A DNA stretch of 58,771 nucleotides from Rhodoferax sp. (GCA_021738345.1 JAIPCE010000002.1:1-58771), one strand, 5' to 3'; numbered from the stretch's first letter, positions 46,519 to 55,913 are shown. Numbers and translations: made by a program. The notes: a model not told the origin generated them from the letters alone.

Positions 46519-47349
46519 ATGACAGAAACACACGACGAAAGTATGAAGACACATCCCTTTGACAAGGCCATCAAACTCGTGGCCCAGGACGACGGCACCT
46601 GGCTGGGGCATACCAGTGCCGCCTATGGCAACATGGTCGGGCCCTTTGGTGGCGTGACGGCGGCGCAGGCGCTCAATGCGGTGCTGGTGCATCCGCAATT
46701 GCTGGGCGAGCCGATTTCATTGACCGTCAACTTTGCTGCCGCAGTGGCCAATGGCCCATTCAGCGTACAGGCGCGGGCGGCCCGCACCAATCGCTCGACC
46801 CAGCATTGGATCGTCGAGATGATCCAGGCGGGGCAAACGGTGTTGACCGCGACCGTGGTCACGGCTGTGCGACGTGAAACCTGGAGTCTCGACGAAGAGA
46901 GCATGCCGGCGTGTCCCCTACCCGAGCATGTGTCCCTGCCCAAGACTCCCAACCCCATCGAGTTTGTCAAACGTTACGAGATGCGCCCGATCATGGGAGG
47001 CATGCCCGAGGTCTGGGACGCGAGCGGCCACAGCAGTCTGTCACAGTTGTGGGTGCGCGACGAACCGCCGCGCCCCTTGGACTTTGCTGCTTTAAGCGCG
47101 ATTGCCGATATCTTCTTCCCGCGGGTGTTCATTCGGCGCTCGACCCTGGTGCCGGTAGGTACCGTCTCGATGACCGTCTACTTCCACGCCAACGGCCAGC
47201 AACTGAAAGACACCGGCAGCGGCTACCTTTTGGGCCAGGCCCGTGCGCAGGCTTTTCGCAATGGTTTTTTCGACCAGACCAGCCAGCTTTGGAACGAAGC
47301 TGGCAGCTTGCTGGTAACCACGCATCAGGTGGTCTATTACAAGGAATGA
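46519..47349 (+). CDS. Acyl-CoA thioesterase (double hot-dog) family protein
   Basis: 276 residues from the ATG at 46519, or 268 from that at 46543. Two hot-dog halves: GNMVGPFGGVTAAQALNAVL near residue 37 and the C-terminal FPRVFIRRSTLVPVGTVSMTVYFHA. This is the TesB-like acyl-CoA thioesterase II group (4HBT_3). It hydrolyses acyl-CoA. The terminator directly before it implies either read-through or a separate promoter. Confidence 0.85.
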   Translation: MTETHDESMKTHPFDKAIKLVAQDDGTWLGHTSAAYGNMVGPFGGVTAAQALNAVLVHPQLLGEPISLTVNFAAAVANGPFSVQARAARTNRSTQHWIVEMIQAGQTVLTATVVTAVRRETWSLDEESMPACPLPEHVSLPKTPNPIEFVKRYEMRPIMGGMPEVWDASGHSSLSQLWVRDEPPRPLDFAALSAIADIFFPRVFIRRSTLVPVGTVSMTVYFHANGQQLKDTGSGYLLGQARAQAFRNGFFDQTSQLWNEAGSLLVTTHQVVYYKE

Positions 47350-47418
47350 CGGCGGTGATAGCGTGTAATTCGTTATTGTCACTTGCAAATACCAGCATAA
47401 CCCGAAGGGTGAGCTCCT

Positions 47419-47489
47419 CGTCATTCCCGCGAAGGTGGGGATCCCGATCACCCGTCACACCCTGAATGCCCGCCTTCGCGGGCATGACG
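47419..47489. repeat. Intergenic palindromic repeat (GTCATTCCCGCGAAGG type)
   Basis: Left arm 47419-47439 and right arm 47469-47489 pair at 19 of 21 positions. The arm sequence CGTCATTCCCGCGAAGG is a well-known motif of short intergenic repeats in Proteobacteria. No coding content. Confidence 0.65.
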
Positions 47490-47518
47490 GGATAATTTTT
47501 TCATCGCAAGCAGTCACC

Positions 47519-48274
47519 ATGTCTGAAATCCTGATCCATACCGACGCGGGGGTCACCACCCTCACCATCAACCGCCTTGAGAAGAAAAACTCCTTTACCG
47601 CCGCCATGTACGCCGCGTGCGCGGATGCCCTCGATGCGGCCCAAAGCGACTCCACCGTGCGCACAGTGGTGATCCAAGGGCACGCCACGGTGTTCAGCGC
47701 GGGCAACGACATTGGTGACTTTCAACGTGCGCCGGTGTCGCGCGAAGGGGCGCCGGTGTTTCGATTCTTACGCGCCATCGCCACGTTTCCCAAGCCCCTG
47801 GTGGCCGCAGTGTGCGGCCCCGCGGTGGGCATCGGTACCACGCTGTTGTTTCATTGTGATCTGGTGGTGGCGGGTGACAACGCGGCATTTTCCATGCCGT
47901 TTGTAAACCTGGGTCTGTGCCCGGAAGCCGGCAGCAGCCTGCTGGTCCCGCAGATGATGGGTTACCACCGTGCCGCTGAAGCCCTTTTGCTGGGCGACCC
48001 CTTCCTGGCCGAAGCCGCGCTGGAGGTCGGGCTGGTCAACCGTATTGTGCCGCCCGCCGAGGCCAACGCAGAGGCACAAATGCTGGCACGCAAGCTCGCA
48101 GCCAAGCCCCTGGAATCCCTTATGGAGACCAAGCGCCTGCTCAAGAAAGTCAACTTGCCCCAGGTGCTGGAGCGGATCGACGAAGAGGCACTCAGTTTTG
48201 GCCGCATGCTGCAGCAACCGGCCGCCAAGCAAGCTTTCGCCGCTTTCATGGAAAAGCGTAAGCCGGTTTTTTGA
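47519..48274 (+). CDS. Enoyl-CoA hydratase/isomerase family protein
   Basis: 251 residues from the ATG at 47519, at the edge of the repeat. Crotonase fold: oxyanion-hole segments VFSAGNDIGDF and AVCGPAVGIGTTLLFHCDLVVA, then FVNLGLCPEAGSSLLVPQMMGY. The C-terminal pattern (AKPLESLMETKRLLK) is typical. It is a second hydratase alongside the FadN-like enzyme. No Shine-Dalgarno is obvious in TCGCAAGCAGTCACC. Confidence 0.9.
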   Translation: MSEILIHTDAGVTTLTINRLEKKNSFTAAMYAACADALDAAQSDSTVRTVVIQGHATVFSAGNDIGDFQRAPVSREGAPVFRFLRAIATFPKPLVAAVCGPAVGIGTTLLFHCDLVVAGDNAAFSMPFVNLGLCPEAGSSLLVPQMMGYHRAAEALLLGDPFLAEAALEVGLVNRIVPPAEANAEAQMLARKLAAKPLESLMETKRLLKKVNLPQVLERIDEEALSFGRMLQQPAAKQAFAAFMEKRKPVF

Positions 48275-48302
48275 CCGACCCGCGCCGCCCAGAGAACCTG
48301 CC

Positions 48303-48992
48303 ATGTGGCGCGCACTACTAAGGCATTTTCATCGCTATCCACTGCGCGAGGTGTACCTGCGGCAACTCTATTTTTCGGGTGTGCAGTCGTTTGCGTTGGC
48401 GGTTTTGGCGGGCGCTGCCGTGGGTACGGTGGTGGTCATTCTGGTACATCGGAGTTTTGGTCAAAACAGCCACGTGGCCATGAACGTGCTCACAATCAGT
48501 ACCTTGCAGGAATTGGCGCCGTTGCTGATTGCCTTATTGTTCAGCGCCCGCAGCGCCTCGGCCCTGGCGACCGAAATGGCCACCATGCAGGTGACCGGGG
48601 AGTTGGCGACCCTGCGCCGCTGGCAGATCTCGGTCACCGAGTATCTGGTCATTCCACGCATCGTGATGGCGGGGCTGAGTTGCGCCTTGCTTTATGTGTA
48701 CTTTTCGGCTGCCGCGCTGGTGGCAGGCGGGATTGCCATGTTGCAGACCGACCTGTTGTCGGAGTTCGAACGGTTGGCGCTGCGCCTGCCACTGTCTCTG
48801 CCGGTATCAGGGCTTCTGAAATCACTCGTTTTCGGAGCAGTCATTGCGCTGATCGCCTGTCAAATTGGTCGCATGGCGCGCCATGCGACGACCGAAATTG
48901 CCCGGCTGGCATCACAGGCGGTGCTGCATAGCGTGATCGCGGTGTTTGTGCTTGATGCGGTCTTTGTGCTGTTTTTTTTCGGGTGGGAATGA
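48303..48992 (+). CDS. mlaE: MlaE-type ABC transporter permease
   Basis: 229 residues with about five membrane helices. MlaE/TTG2 family segments LQELAPLLIALLFSARSASALATEMATMQVTGE and VIPRIVMAGLSCALLYVYF are present, including the conserved E-x-x-x-M-x-V-T/S pattern. Permease of an MCE-type phospholipid transport system in the inner membrane. It starts 28 bp after the hydratase gene and overlaps the next gene by 4 bp. Confidence 0.9.
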   Translation: MWRALLRHFHRYPLREVYLRQLYFSGVQSFALAVLAGAAVGTVVVILVHRSFGQNSHVAMNVLTISTLQELAPLLIALLFSARSASALATEMATMQVTGELATLRRWQISVTEYLVIPRIVMAGLSCALLYVYFSAAALVAGGIAMLQTDLLSEFERLALRLPLSLPVSGLLKSLVFGAVIALIACQIGRMARHATTEIARLASQAVLHSVIAVFVLDAVFVLFFFGWE

Positions 48993-49549
48993 ACATGTGG
49001 GTGCCGGCGCAATCATGGTCTGTGCCGCGCTTGCCGCTGACAGCGTGTGCGCGGCTGTTATTGGCGGGTCACGAAGCGGTGTCGAGCGTTGCCATCACCG
49101 ATGCGGTATGCGGCCAGTTGCACCAAAGCGCTAGCCCATTTGCGCTGTTGCAGGTGCATGCAGCCCTGATCAGCAATATCAATGTTCGCGAGAACTTGTT
49201 GCTAACCAGCACCTGGTCCCTGGTGCGCGACGCGGCCCAGACCAGCAAGCAACTCGAAGCAATGGTCGCCGATTGGGGCCTGTCGCGCGACACCATGGAT
49301 CGCTTGCTGCAGCGACGACCGGCCCAATTGACCGACAATGAACTGCGGCTCGTGGTGTTGATGCGGGCGGCGTTGGTGCAGCCCCGGGTACTGTTGCTGC
49401 TGCCCGACTGGTTCGGGCATCCACCTAGCGATGAGGAGCCCTGGTGGGTGTTGCAACGGCAGCATTTTGGCCAATGCGCCTGGTGTTTTGTCTGCGACCA
49501 AAGAGGAGTTGAACCCTTGAGCGAAAATTGGCAGCGAATTCTCCTTTAA
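48989..49549 (+). CDS. Degenerate ABC ATPase-like protein in the Mla operon
   Basis: 186 residues from the ATG at 48989, coupled to mlaE (ATGA). It lines up with the second half of MlaF-type ATPases: SNINVRENLLL (about 62-72) matches the Q-loop-following segment, and PAQLTDNELRLVVLMRAALVQPRVLLLLPDW (111-141) matches the LSGGQ signature to Walker B region. Walker A is missing; the signature reads LTDNE and Walker B reads LLLPDW, so ATP hydrolysis is not expected. Length is about 70% of a normal ATPase. It may be a regulatory or structural subunit relying on an ATPase encoded elsewhere, or a decaying gene; the frame is intact. Confidence 0.7.
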   Translation: MNMWVPAQSWSVPRLPLTACARLLLAGHEAVSSVAITDAVCGQLHQSASPFALLQVHAALISNINVRENLLLTSTWSLVRDAAQTSKQLEAMVADWGLSRDTMDRLLQRRPAQLTDNELRLVVLMRAALVQPRVLLLLPDWFGHPPSDEEPWWVLQRQHFGQCAWCFVCDQRGVEPLSENWQRILL

Positions 49550-49569
49550 CGCATGAACCCACCACCCCC

Positions 49570-50583
49570 ATGAACCAGCACCGCGCGCGCGACCGAAGTC
49601 GATGGCTGATTGGCCTGTTTGTGGCGGGTGGGCTGCTGCTGCTTGTCGCGATGGTGTTTGGCATGGCGCTGCGCCAGGGGTGGTTCGACAAAACCCTGAC
49701 TTTGCACTTTGAGAGCCAGAGTGCCGAAGACCTGCGCAAGGGGATGGCGGTGCGACTGGCGGGCATCGCAGTCGGCAAGGTGAGCCGCGTCGAACTCGAA
49801 GACAATGCCCGCGTCCTTGTGAGCATGCAGATTCAAGCCGAATTTCAGCGTTTTTTGCGTGCCGATGCCATCGCGCAACTGGCCCATGAGGGCATGTTTG
49901 GTGACAGCTATATTTCGATCACGTTCGATCAGGAGCGCCAGGTCGATACCAAGAAAGTGCTGTCCGACGGTGCCAGGATTCCGTATTTGCCGGGCACCAA
50001 CTTTGGCGAGCTGCTGACGCAGTTACGCGAAAACGTATTTCCCCTGCTGGTACAAATGCAGCTTTTTGTCACCCAACTCAATGCACCGCAAGGGGCGCTG
50101 CAGTCCACTTTGGGCGAGTCGCGCACTCTGCTGCGCGAATTGCGGGGCACCCGGGCACAGCTTGAAAAGACCTTGGCCGGCGTGAACCAGGTCACTGCGG
50201 AACAGGTCCCCAAAACCCTGGGCCAGCTCGACAATACGCTGAAATCTTATGCCGAGCTGGCACAGCGCACCGATGCCCAATTGGCGGCCATGGGCAAGAC
50301 GCTCGACATCACACTGGCCACCTACCAGACCACCAGCACCGAGGCCACCCAGGCAACGCGCGACATGCAGACCCTGATTGGCGAGACCCGCCCGCTGTTG
50401 CAACAGGTACTCAAAAACCTCGATCTATTGCTCAGAAAGTCGAACCAGACCGTCGGCAACATGCAAACCCATTGGCCCTTCACCGGCGACACCGCGCTAC
50501 CGCCGGCAGAACATTCCCCGGGCAACGTGCAAGCTCAGCCCGGAGACAAAAGTCCACTGGCGCCACCGCGCACCCCGCCATAG
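49570..50583 (+). CDS. mlaD: MCE-domain lipid-binding protein (MlaD-like)
   Basis: 337 residues from the ATG at 49570. One N-terminal membrane anchor (about 12-36), an MCE domain (about 42-125: LHFESQSAEDLRKGMAVRLAGIAVGKV) and a long coiled-coil tail (about 150-300), then a Pro-rich end. Long helical tails are typical of PqiB/YebT-type or long MlaD proteins that bridge the periplasm. It is the substrate-binding part of the MCE transporter. Its last 49 bp overlap the end of the convergent DUF2126 gene. Confidence 0.9.
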   Translation: MNQHRARDRSRWLIGLFVAGGLLLLVAMVFGMALRQGWFDKTLTLHFESQSAEDLRKGMAVRLAGIAVGKVSRVELEDNARVLVSMQIQAEFQRFLRADAIAQLAHEGMFGDSYISITFDQERQVDTKKVLSDGARIPYLPGTNFGELLTQLRENVFPLLVQMQLFVTQLNAPQGALQSTLGESRTLLRELRGTRAQLEKTLAGVNQVTAEQVPKTLGQLDNTLKSYAELAQRTDAQLAAMGKTLDITLATYQTTSTEATQATRDMQTLIGETRPLLQQVLKNLDLLLRKSNQTVGNMQTHWPFTGDTALPPAEHSPGNVQAQPGDKSPLAPPRTPP

Positions 50584-52673
50584 CGCAGGTCCAGGCAGTA
50601 GCGACTCAGGCCGGGGCGTGCGGAGCCAGCCTCCGAATCGGCTTTGTCATGTGAGGGTGGAAGGGGTTCTTCCGTCTTCTGAACGGTGATCCGATCGGCC
50701 CGGCGCGCACGCGCTTCTTCCAGACTTTCGGGCAGACCCGCATAGGCCAGCCCCTGCGGATGCCACTCATGCAGTTGCACCACATAGGCGCTTGCCAGCG
50801 ATGTATGCCGCAGCGTCAGGGTCAGGGGTGTCTGGACGGGCAGGGTCGGATGCAGCCCGCAGCGTGGTACAAAACTACGGTATCGAATGCCAAAAACCTT
50901 GAGCGCACCCTGACTGTCACGTTCGGTGCGCCAGGGAATGCGTACCCCATCGGCGTACAGGTTCCAGTCGTGCCAGTTGCCGTCTGCATTTGCATCTTCG
51001 CTTGCTGCCTCTGGTGATGGCGCTATCCAGCGTACCTCGATCCGCGCGGTGCTTGAGTCCACCATGCGCGAGCTTCCGGTCTGCTCCGGGCTGGCGGCAT
51101 CGCCAACCAGGGGCCAAAACTCCAGTGCTCGCCACAATTCCAAAGTTCCGAACGGCAATACCACCCGGCCAAAGAAGCGGAACCCGTTTTGCCGCAAAAC
51201 CTCCTCGATTGCCGCTCCCAGCCCCAGGCCGGCGCGGTCGAGTTGCAGCAGCACCTCGTCTAGGTCGGCCCGCAGATAAAAGGGCAGCGCAAAACGGTCA
51301 TGCAATTGGCGGCCCCAATCGATCAGGGGCAGGGTGATGGGGCAGGTGGCAAGCATGGCAGTCACTGCGCGCAACAGGCAGGCGATGGCGGTGGCGCGCT
51401 CGGGTGTGTGCTGCATGCGCAGGGAACGAAATTCCACCAGACCCAGACAACCCCGACCGGGCAGATGGGGGTTCCATAGTTTTTCGATATTGATTTCGGC
51501 CCGGTGGCTGTTACCCACCGCATCGCACAGGAACGAGGAAAGGCTGCTCCATAGCAGTTCGGGAGCCAATGTCACCTGGCGCTCCAATAGCGCCAATGCC
51601 AACACCAGATCGTCGAAGGCGTCGGTGCCCCGCTCGTCCGGGCGTACCGATTGTCCACTGCTGCCGACAAAGTCGTGCGCAAAAAGGTAGCTCAGCGCTG
51701 GATGGCGATTTAGAAACCGAACCCACTGCGCCAGCAACTTCGGGTTTTTTATAAAAGGACTGCCATCGGGGCTGGGTCCACCCAGAGTGATCTGGCCCGC
51801 ACCGCCAGAGTCGGCCACCTGACCATTGAAGTACAGGCGATAGGGTGCGAGGCTTTGCGCTGTCGCAACGGCATAGACCTGGCGGCTGCGCCACAAAAAT
51901 TCGGCACAACACCTGCTGGGAGCAGTGTTGACTTCAATCACCGCCGGATCGGGTGTGACGGTGGTCAGTTCCAACTCGGCGTCGACCGGTGGGGTCACCC
52001 CGGTAAACACCAGCGCTTGCAAACCACAGTCCAGTGCGGCATGCTCGATGCAGGCCAAAACGGACAGCAACACCTGGACGCTGCCGATGGCAGGCAGTGC
52101 CAGCGCCGCATAGCGGCGTGTGTCAGCCTCAGACGGGCGCTGCACCTCCAGGGTCGATAGCACAAAAACAAGTGGCTCTGCGCCACTCTCGCAATCTTCA
52201 ACGACAAGCCGCCACACTGGCGCACCGGCTTGCTCGTTTGACTCGGTGCATTGGGTAATCCGGTGCTGGTCTGAAAATGCGCGCGCCATGGCATGTGCCC
52301 AGCCCGGTATGTCGGGTACAGCGTAGCGCTCTGGTGCGCTAAGTTGCAGCGGGTCGGGTGGCCCATTCCACAGCGACCGAGCGCTGCGAAAACGCAGCAA
52401 ACCAAAGTTCCAACGCGGAATTTTTTCACCAGGATACAAGCGCCCGACACTTCGCAGCACCATGCCGCCTTGCATCCGCACACTCAGGTCGCGCAACAAA
52501 GCCTGTGCGCGCAGTTCCTTGTCTGCGCCCAAGGCGATGTTGAGCCACGGCGGGGTTTGCGCGTTTCGGTCGGTGAACGTCGGCTCTGACCCGACCCAAA
52601 TGTCTAGCCCGAGTGCCGCCACGTTCGCATCATGGTGGTGCACGGCCGTCTCAAAGGACTCCTCGGTACTCAT
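50535..52673 (-). CDS. Stand-alone DUF2126 protein
   Basis: 712 residues. DUF2126 hallmarks run from the very N-terminus: HHDANVAALGLDIWVGSEPTFTDR, RSVGRLYPGEKIPRWNFGL, VIEVNTAPSRCC, NPHLPGRGCLGLVEFRSLRMQ and the C-terminal LHEWHPQGLAYAGLPESLEEARARR. In most known proteins this domain follows a transglutaminase-like N-terminal domain in a protein of about 1100 residues; here it is alone. A role in peptide or polymer ligation is suggested in the family but not proven. The C-terminus overlaps mlaD. Confidence 0.85.
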   Translation of the reverse strand: MSTEESFETAVHHHDANVAALGLDIWVGSEPTFTDRNAQTPPWLNIALGADKELRAQALLRDLSVRMQGGMVLRSVGRLYPGEKIPRWNFGLLRFRSARSLWNGPPDPLQLSAPERYAVPDIPGWAHAMARAFSDQHRITQCTESNEQAGAPVWRLVVEDCESGAEPLVFVLSTLEVQRPSEADTRRYAALALPAIGSVQVLLSVLACIEHAALDCGLQALVFTGVTPPVDAELELTTVTPDPAVIEVNTAPSRCCAEFLWRSRQVYAVATAQSLAPYRLYFNGQVADSGGAGQITLGGPSPDGSPFIKNPKLLAQWVRFLNRHPALSYLFAHDFVGSSGQSVRPDERGTDAFDDLVLALALLERQVTLAPELLWSSLSSFLCDAVGNSHRAEINIEKLWNPHLPGRGCLGLVEFRSLRMQHTPERATAIACLLRAVTAMLATCPITLPLIDWGRQLHDRFALPFYLRADLDEVLLQLDRAGLGLGAAIEEVLRQNGFRFFGRVVLPFGTLELWRALEFWPLVGDAASPEQTGSSRMVDSSTARIEVRWIAPSPEAASEDANADGNWHDWNLYADGVRIPWRTERDSQGALKVFGIRYRSFVPRCGLHPTLPVQTPLTLTLRHTSLASAYVVQLHEWHPQGLAYAGLPESLEEARARRADRITVQKTEEPLPPSHDKADSEAGSARPGLSRYCLDLRYGGVRGGASGLLSPG

Positions 52674-52884
52674 TCGCCTGACATTCCTGGGGTGTAGGTT
52701 GATTCAGCACCTCGCGACCGGATCGTGATGGGGCTGGTGATCGCATGGGCGCGCACAACCAGTCTCAGCAATTTTCAGGCCAGTAAGCGGCCTGACTCAC
52801 CCGGAGCTTTTGAAAACAGCAATAACAAAGGAGACTGGCATTCATTTTGCTTTGCACTCATGTATACAAGGATGGATTTCTAAA

Positions 52885-54062
52885 ATGGTGCATGACTTAT
52901 CGGCGACGGCCACGCGCTTTTCACAATTGGACGAGGCTTCCACATTGGCTACGCAGGCATGGATTTCGCGACTGGACTCGCCTTTGCAAACTTCAGAAAC
53001 CGGGCCGCTGGCGGGCCTGAGCTTTGCCGTCAAGGACAATATCGATGCCCTGGGCCTGCCCACCACGGCCGCCTGCCCCAGATTCAGTTTCAAGCCGAAC
53101 CAGCATGCCCCGGTGGTGCAGTGCCTGCTCGATTCTGGTGCATCCCTGCTTGGCAAGACCAATCTTGACCAGTTTGCCTGCGGCTTGAACGGAAGCCGTT
53201 CGCCCTATGGCGCGGTTCCCAACGCCTTTGACGCCCCCTACGTGTCGGGCGGCTCCAGCGCCGGCTCGGCCTATGTGGTGGCGACCGGACAAGTGGACTT
53301 TGCACTTGGTACCAACACCGCCGGCTCGGGCCGCGTGCCCGCCGGGCTGAACAACATCGTCGGGCTCAAACCCAGCAAGGGCCTGATCAGTGCGCGCGGC
53401 GTGGTGCCTGCCGCACAAAGTGTCGACTGTGTCTCGATCTTCGCGCGTACGCTGGCAATGGCCACCAAAGCGCTGCCGGCAGCCTTTCGCTTTGGCGTGC
53501 CCGATTCGCTGGAATTTTTTGCCGATACGCTGGAACAAGAGTCTTACGCGCAGGCCATTGACCGACTGACGGCGATGGGTGGCATCCGGGTCGACATCGA
53601 CTATGCGCCGCTGCCACCTCCGCAGCCGCTGCCCGGCCTGCTGCCCGAACCCGTAGTCGCTAGCGCCGGGTCGCCGTGGTTGGCGCCCATTCGTCGGGTA
53701 TGCCGCTCAATGGCCAGCTCACCGAGCGGCAGGCCTGTCTGGTGTGCGCCACAGAGACCGTGCCCGACTATGCGTTTTACACTTTGCCCGGTACCGTGCC
53801 GCCCAAGCCCGGCCTGGTGCGCGTTGCCGCTGGCGAGGGGAGTCGCATCGCACTGGAAGTCTGGGAGATGCCGCTGCCGCTGCCGCTGCCGCAATACGGA
53901 TCCTTTGTGGCGCTGATTCCGTCACCGCTGCGCATCGGCACGCTGCGTCTGGCCGATGGCTGCCTGGTGCAGGGCTTTGTCTGCGAGGCCGCGGCGCTGC
54001 AGGGCGTACGCGACATCTCCCATTTGGGTGGCTGGCGTGCCTATATCGCCTTCCTTTCCTGA
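52885..54062 (+). pseudogene. atzF: Allophanate hydrolase, broken by internal deletions and a frameshift
   Basis: Two frames are needed. The first, from the ATG at 52885, encodes an amidase-signature N-domain: catalytic Lys in AVKDNIDALGLPTTA, the serine loop GGSSAGSAY and GTNTAGSGRVPA. About 30 residues seem missing after FARTL, and at IDYAPL the sequence jumps to the interdomain linker (PPPQPLPGLLPE), losing about 170 residues of the amidase C-part. Near 53667-53670 a one-base loss shifts the frame; the C-terminal domain continues in another frame as VAVVGAHSSGMPLNGQLTER to GGWRAYIAFLS at 54062. Normal proteins have about 600 residues. Allophanate hydrolase makes ammonia and CO2; this copy is very unlikely to work. 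Confidence 0.8.
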
Positions 54063-54098
54063 TTCCAATTTTTACATCCGCACTTTAAGGAACATACC

Positions 54099-55082
54099 AT
54101 GCACCCGCCAGTCAATACCCGCCGCCGTCAATTGGTCGCCAGTGCCGCCATCGGGCTGGCCGTACCCGCCCTGGTGCGCGCCCAGAGCGGCCCCAAAATT
54201 CGCATCGGCTACTGGCCGGTGGCGGCTGGCCTGCCATTTTTTGCCGCCATTGAGAAGGGCTATTTCAAGGAGGCCGGACTCGACGTGGAGCCGCTCAAAT
54301 TTGCCGGCGCACAACAGGTGATGGAAGCCATGCTCGCCGGTCGCAGCGACGGTAGCTCCAACGGCACCGGCTCGGGCAACCTCGGCGTGGGCGAGCTGGC
54401 CTCGCCGGGCCTGTTCAAGATCATCGCCACCAACCCCAGCAACGCCACCTATGTGCTCGACGAGTTTTTGGTGCCCAAAGACAGCCCGGTCAAGAGCATT
54501 GCCGAACTCAAGGGCAAACGGGTCGCATCGGGACCCGGCATCCAGAACAAGACCTTGGCCATCGTAGTGCTGGAACGTGCCGGCGCCACCGGCGCCACAG
54601 TAACCGAGTTGCCGATCGGGCAGCACGTGGCCGCGCTTGCTGCCGGCCAGGTCGATGCGGTGTACACCCTGGAGCCGACGGGTACCGTGGGTCGGCTCAA
54701 CGGCACCACGCGCATGCTGGAAGCGGGCGTCATTGCCAAGTACATCCTCGGCGACGCCCAGGCGCCGTGGCATGGCGGCTCGGCCACCCTGACCACCGAG
54801 TTCATCAAGAAGTACCCCAGCGAGACCAAGAAATACATTGCAGCCTATGCACGCGGCATTGATCTGGTGCGCACCAAACCTGCCGAGGCGCGCCAGTATC
54901 TGAAAGGCTACACCGCAATCGAAGGACCGCTCACTGGCGAAGTGCCGCTGGCCTCGTACATGCTTTATAACGAGTTCAAGCCGGCTGACATTGCGGCGTT
55001 TCAAAAGTTCTTTGATCTGTTCACCGAAAAAGGCGTTTTCGAGAAAAAGCTCGACGTCGCTGGCATGCTGTTCAAGGGCTGA
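54099..55082 (+). CDS. NMT1/SsuA-type ABC transporter substrate-binding protein
   Basis: 327 residues. A Tat-like signal (NTRRRQLVASAAIGLAVPALVRAQ) precedes a type II binding fold: IRIGYWPVAAGLPFFAAIEKGYFKEAGLDVEPL. Relatives bind nitrate, sulfonates, taurine or pyrimidine precursors and ureides. Location among atz genes suggests a nitrogen-rich organic substrate such as a ureide. It is 36 bp after the broken atzF and 3 bp before the permease gene. Confidence 0.9.
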   Translation: MHPPVNTRRRQLVASAAIGLAVPALVRAQSGPKIRIGYWPVAAGLPFFAAIEKGYFKEAGLDVEPLKFAGAQQVMEAMLAGRSDGSSNGTGSGNLGVGELASPGLFKIIATNPSNATYVLDEFLVPKDSPVKSIAELKGKRVASGPGIQNKTLAIVVLERAGATGATVTELPIGQHVAALAAGQVDAVYTLEPTGTVGRLNGTTRMLEAGVIAKYILGDAQAPWHGGSATLTTEFIKKYPSETKKYIAAYARGIDLVRTKPAEARQYLKGYTAIEGPLTGEVPLASYMLYNEFKPADIAAFQKFFDLFTEKGVFEKKLDVAGMLFKG

Positions 55083-55085
55083 GCC

Positions 55086-55913
55086 ATGCCAGGTGCCTCT
55101 GTCTCGACTTCTGTCAATCCGTGGGTGGCGGGTGACGCGCTTGCCATCGCACCCCGGCGCTTTGCCTGGGGGCGACTGTTGCCCTTTATCGGCCCGCTGG
55201 CACTCTTCATCGTCTGGGATCTGGTGGTGCGGGCCGGATGGATCCGCGCGATCCTGCTGCCGCCGCCCTCGGCGACCGTTGCCACGCTGGTGACAGGGTT
55301 GCTCGGTGGCCCGCTGCTGACCGACTTTGCAGTCACGGTCTGGCGCACCGTCCAGGCGTTTGTGATTGCCTCAGCGGTGGGGGTGCCGCTCGGTGTGCTG
55401 CTCGGTAGCAACGAAAAGGCTTACCGCAGTGTCGAGTTTCTGATCGACTTTTTCCGCTCCACACCCAGCTCGGCGCTGATTCCTCTGTTTTTGCTGATCT
55501 TTGGCGTATCCGACATCAACAAAGTGGCCATTGCCGCGTTTGGTGCCTTTCTTATTGTGGTCTTCAACAGTGCCTATGGCGTCATCAACGCCCGCAAACA
55601 GCGGGTCATGGCGGCGCGGGTGATGGGCGCTAGCCAATGGCAGATCTTCAAGGATGTGCTGGTGTGGGAAAGTCTGCAACCGACCTTTGTGGGTTTGCGC
55701 TCGGCAGTGTCCATGGCCCTGGTCATCGTGATCGTCGCCGAGATGTTCATCGGTTCGGATGCCGGGCTGGGTCACCGCATCATCGACGCCCAGCAAGTGC
55801 TCAATGTCAAGACCATGTACGCCGCCATATTGGCCGCCGGTGCCTTGGGTTACGCGCTCAATATTCTTTTCCTGGTAGCCGAGCGCCGCATCGTGCATTG
55901 GAGTGGTAGATGA
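55086..55913 (+). CDS. ABC transporter permease (SsuC/TauC-type)
   Basis: 275 residues with six membrane helices and the EAA loop around ARVMGASQWQIFKDVLVWESLQPTFVGLRSA. Single permease of the neighbouring importer. Overlaps the ATPase gene by 4 bp (ATGA). The substrate is the same unknown as for the binding protein. Confidence 0.9.
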   Translation: MPGASVSTSVNPWVAGDALAIAPRRFAWGRLLPFIGPLALFIVWDLVVRAGWIRAILLPPPSATVATLVTGLLGGPLLTDFAVTVWRTVQAFVIASAVGVPLGVLLGSNEKAYRSVEFLIDFFRSTPSSALIPLFLLIFGVSDINKVAIAAFGAFLIVVFNSAYGVINARKQRVMAARVMGASQWQIFKDVLVWESLQPTFVGLRSAVSMALVIVIVAEMFIGSDAGLGHRIIDAQQVLNVKTMYAAILAAGALGYALNILFLVAERRIVHWSGR

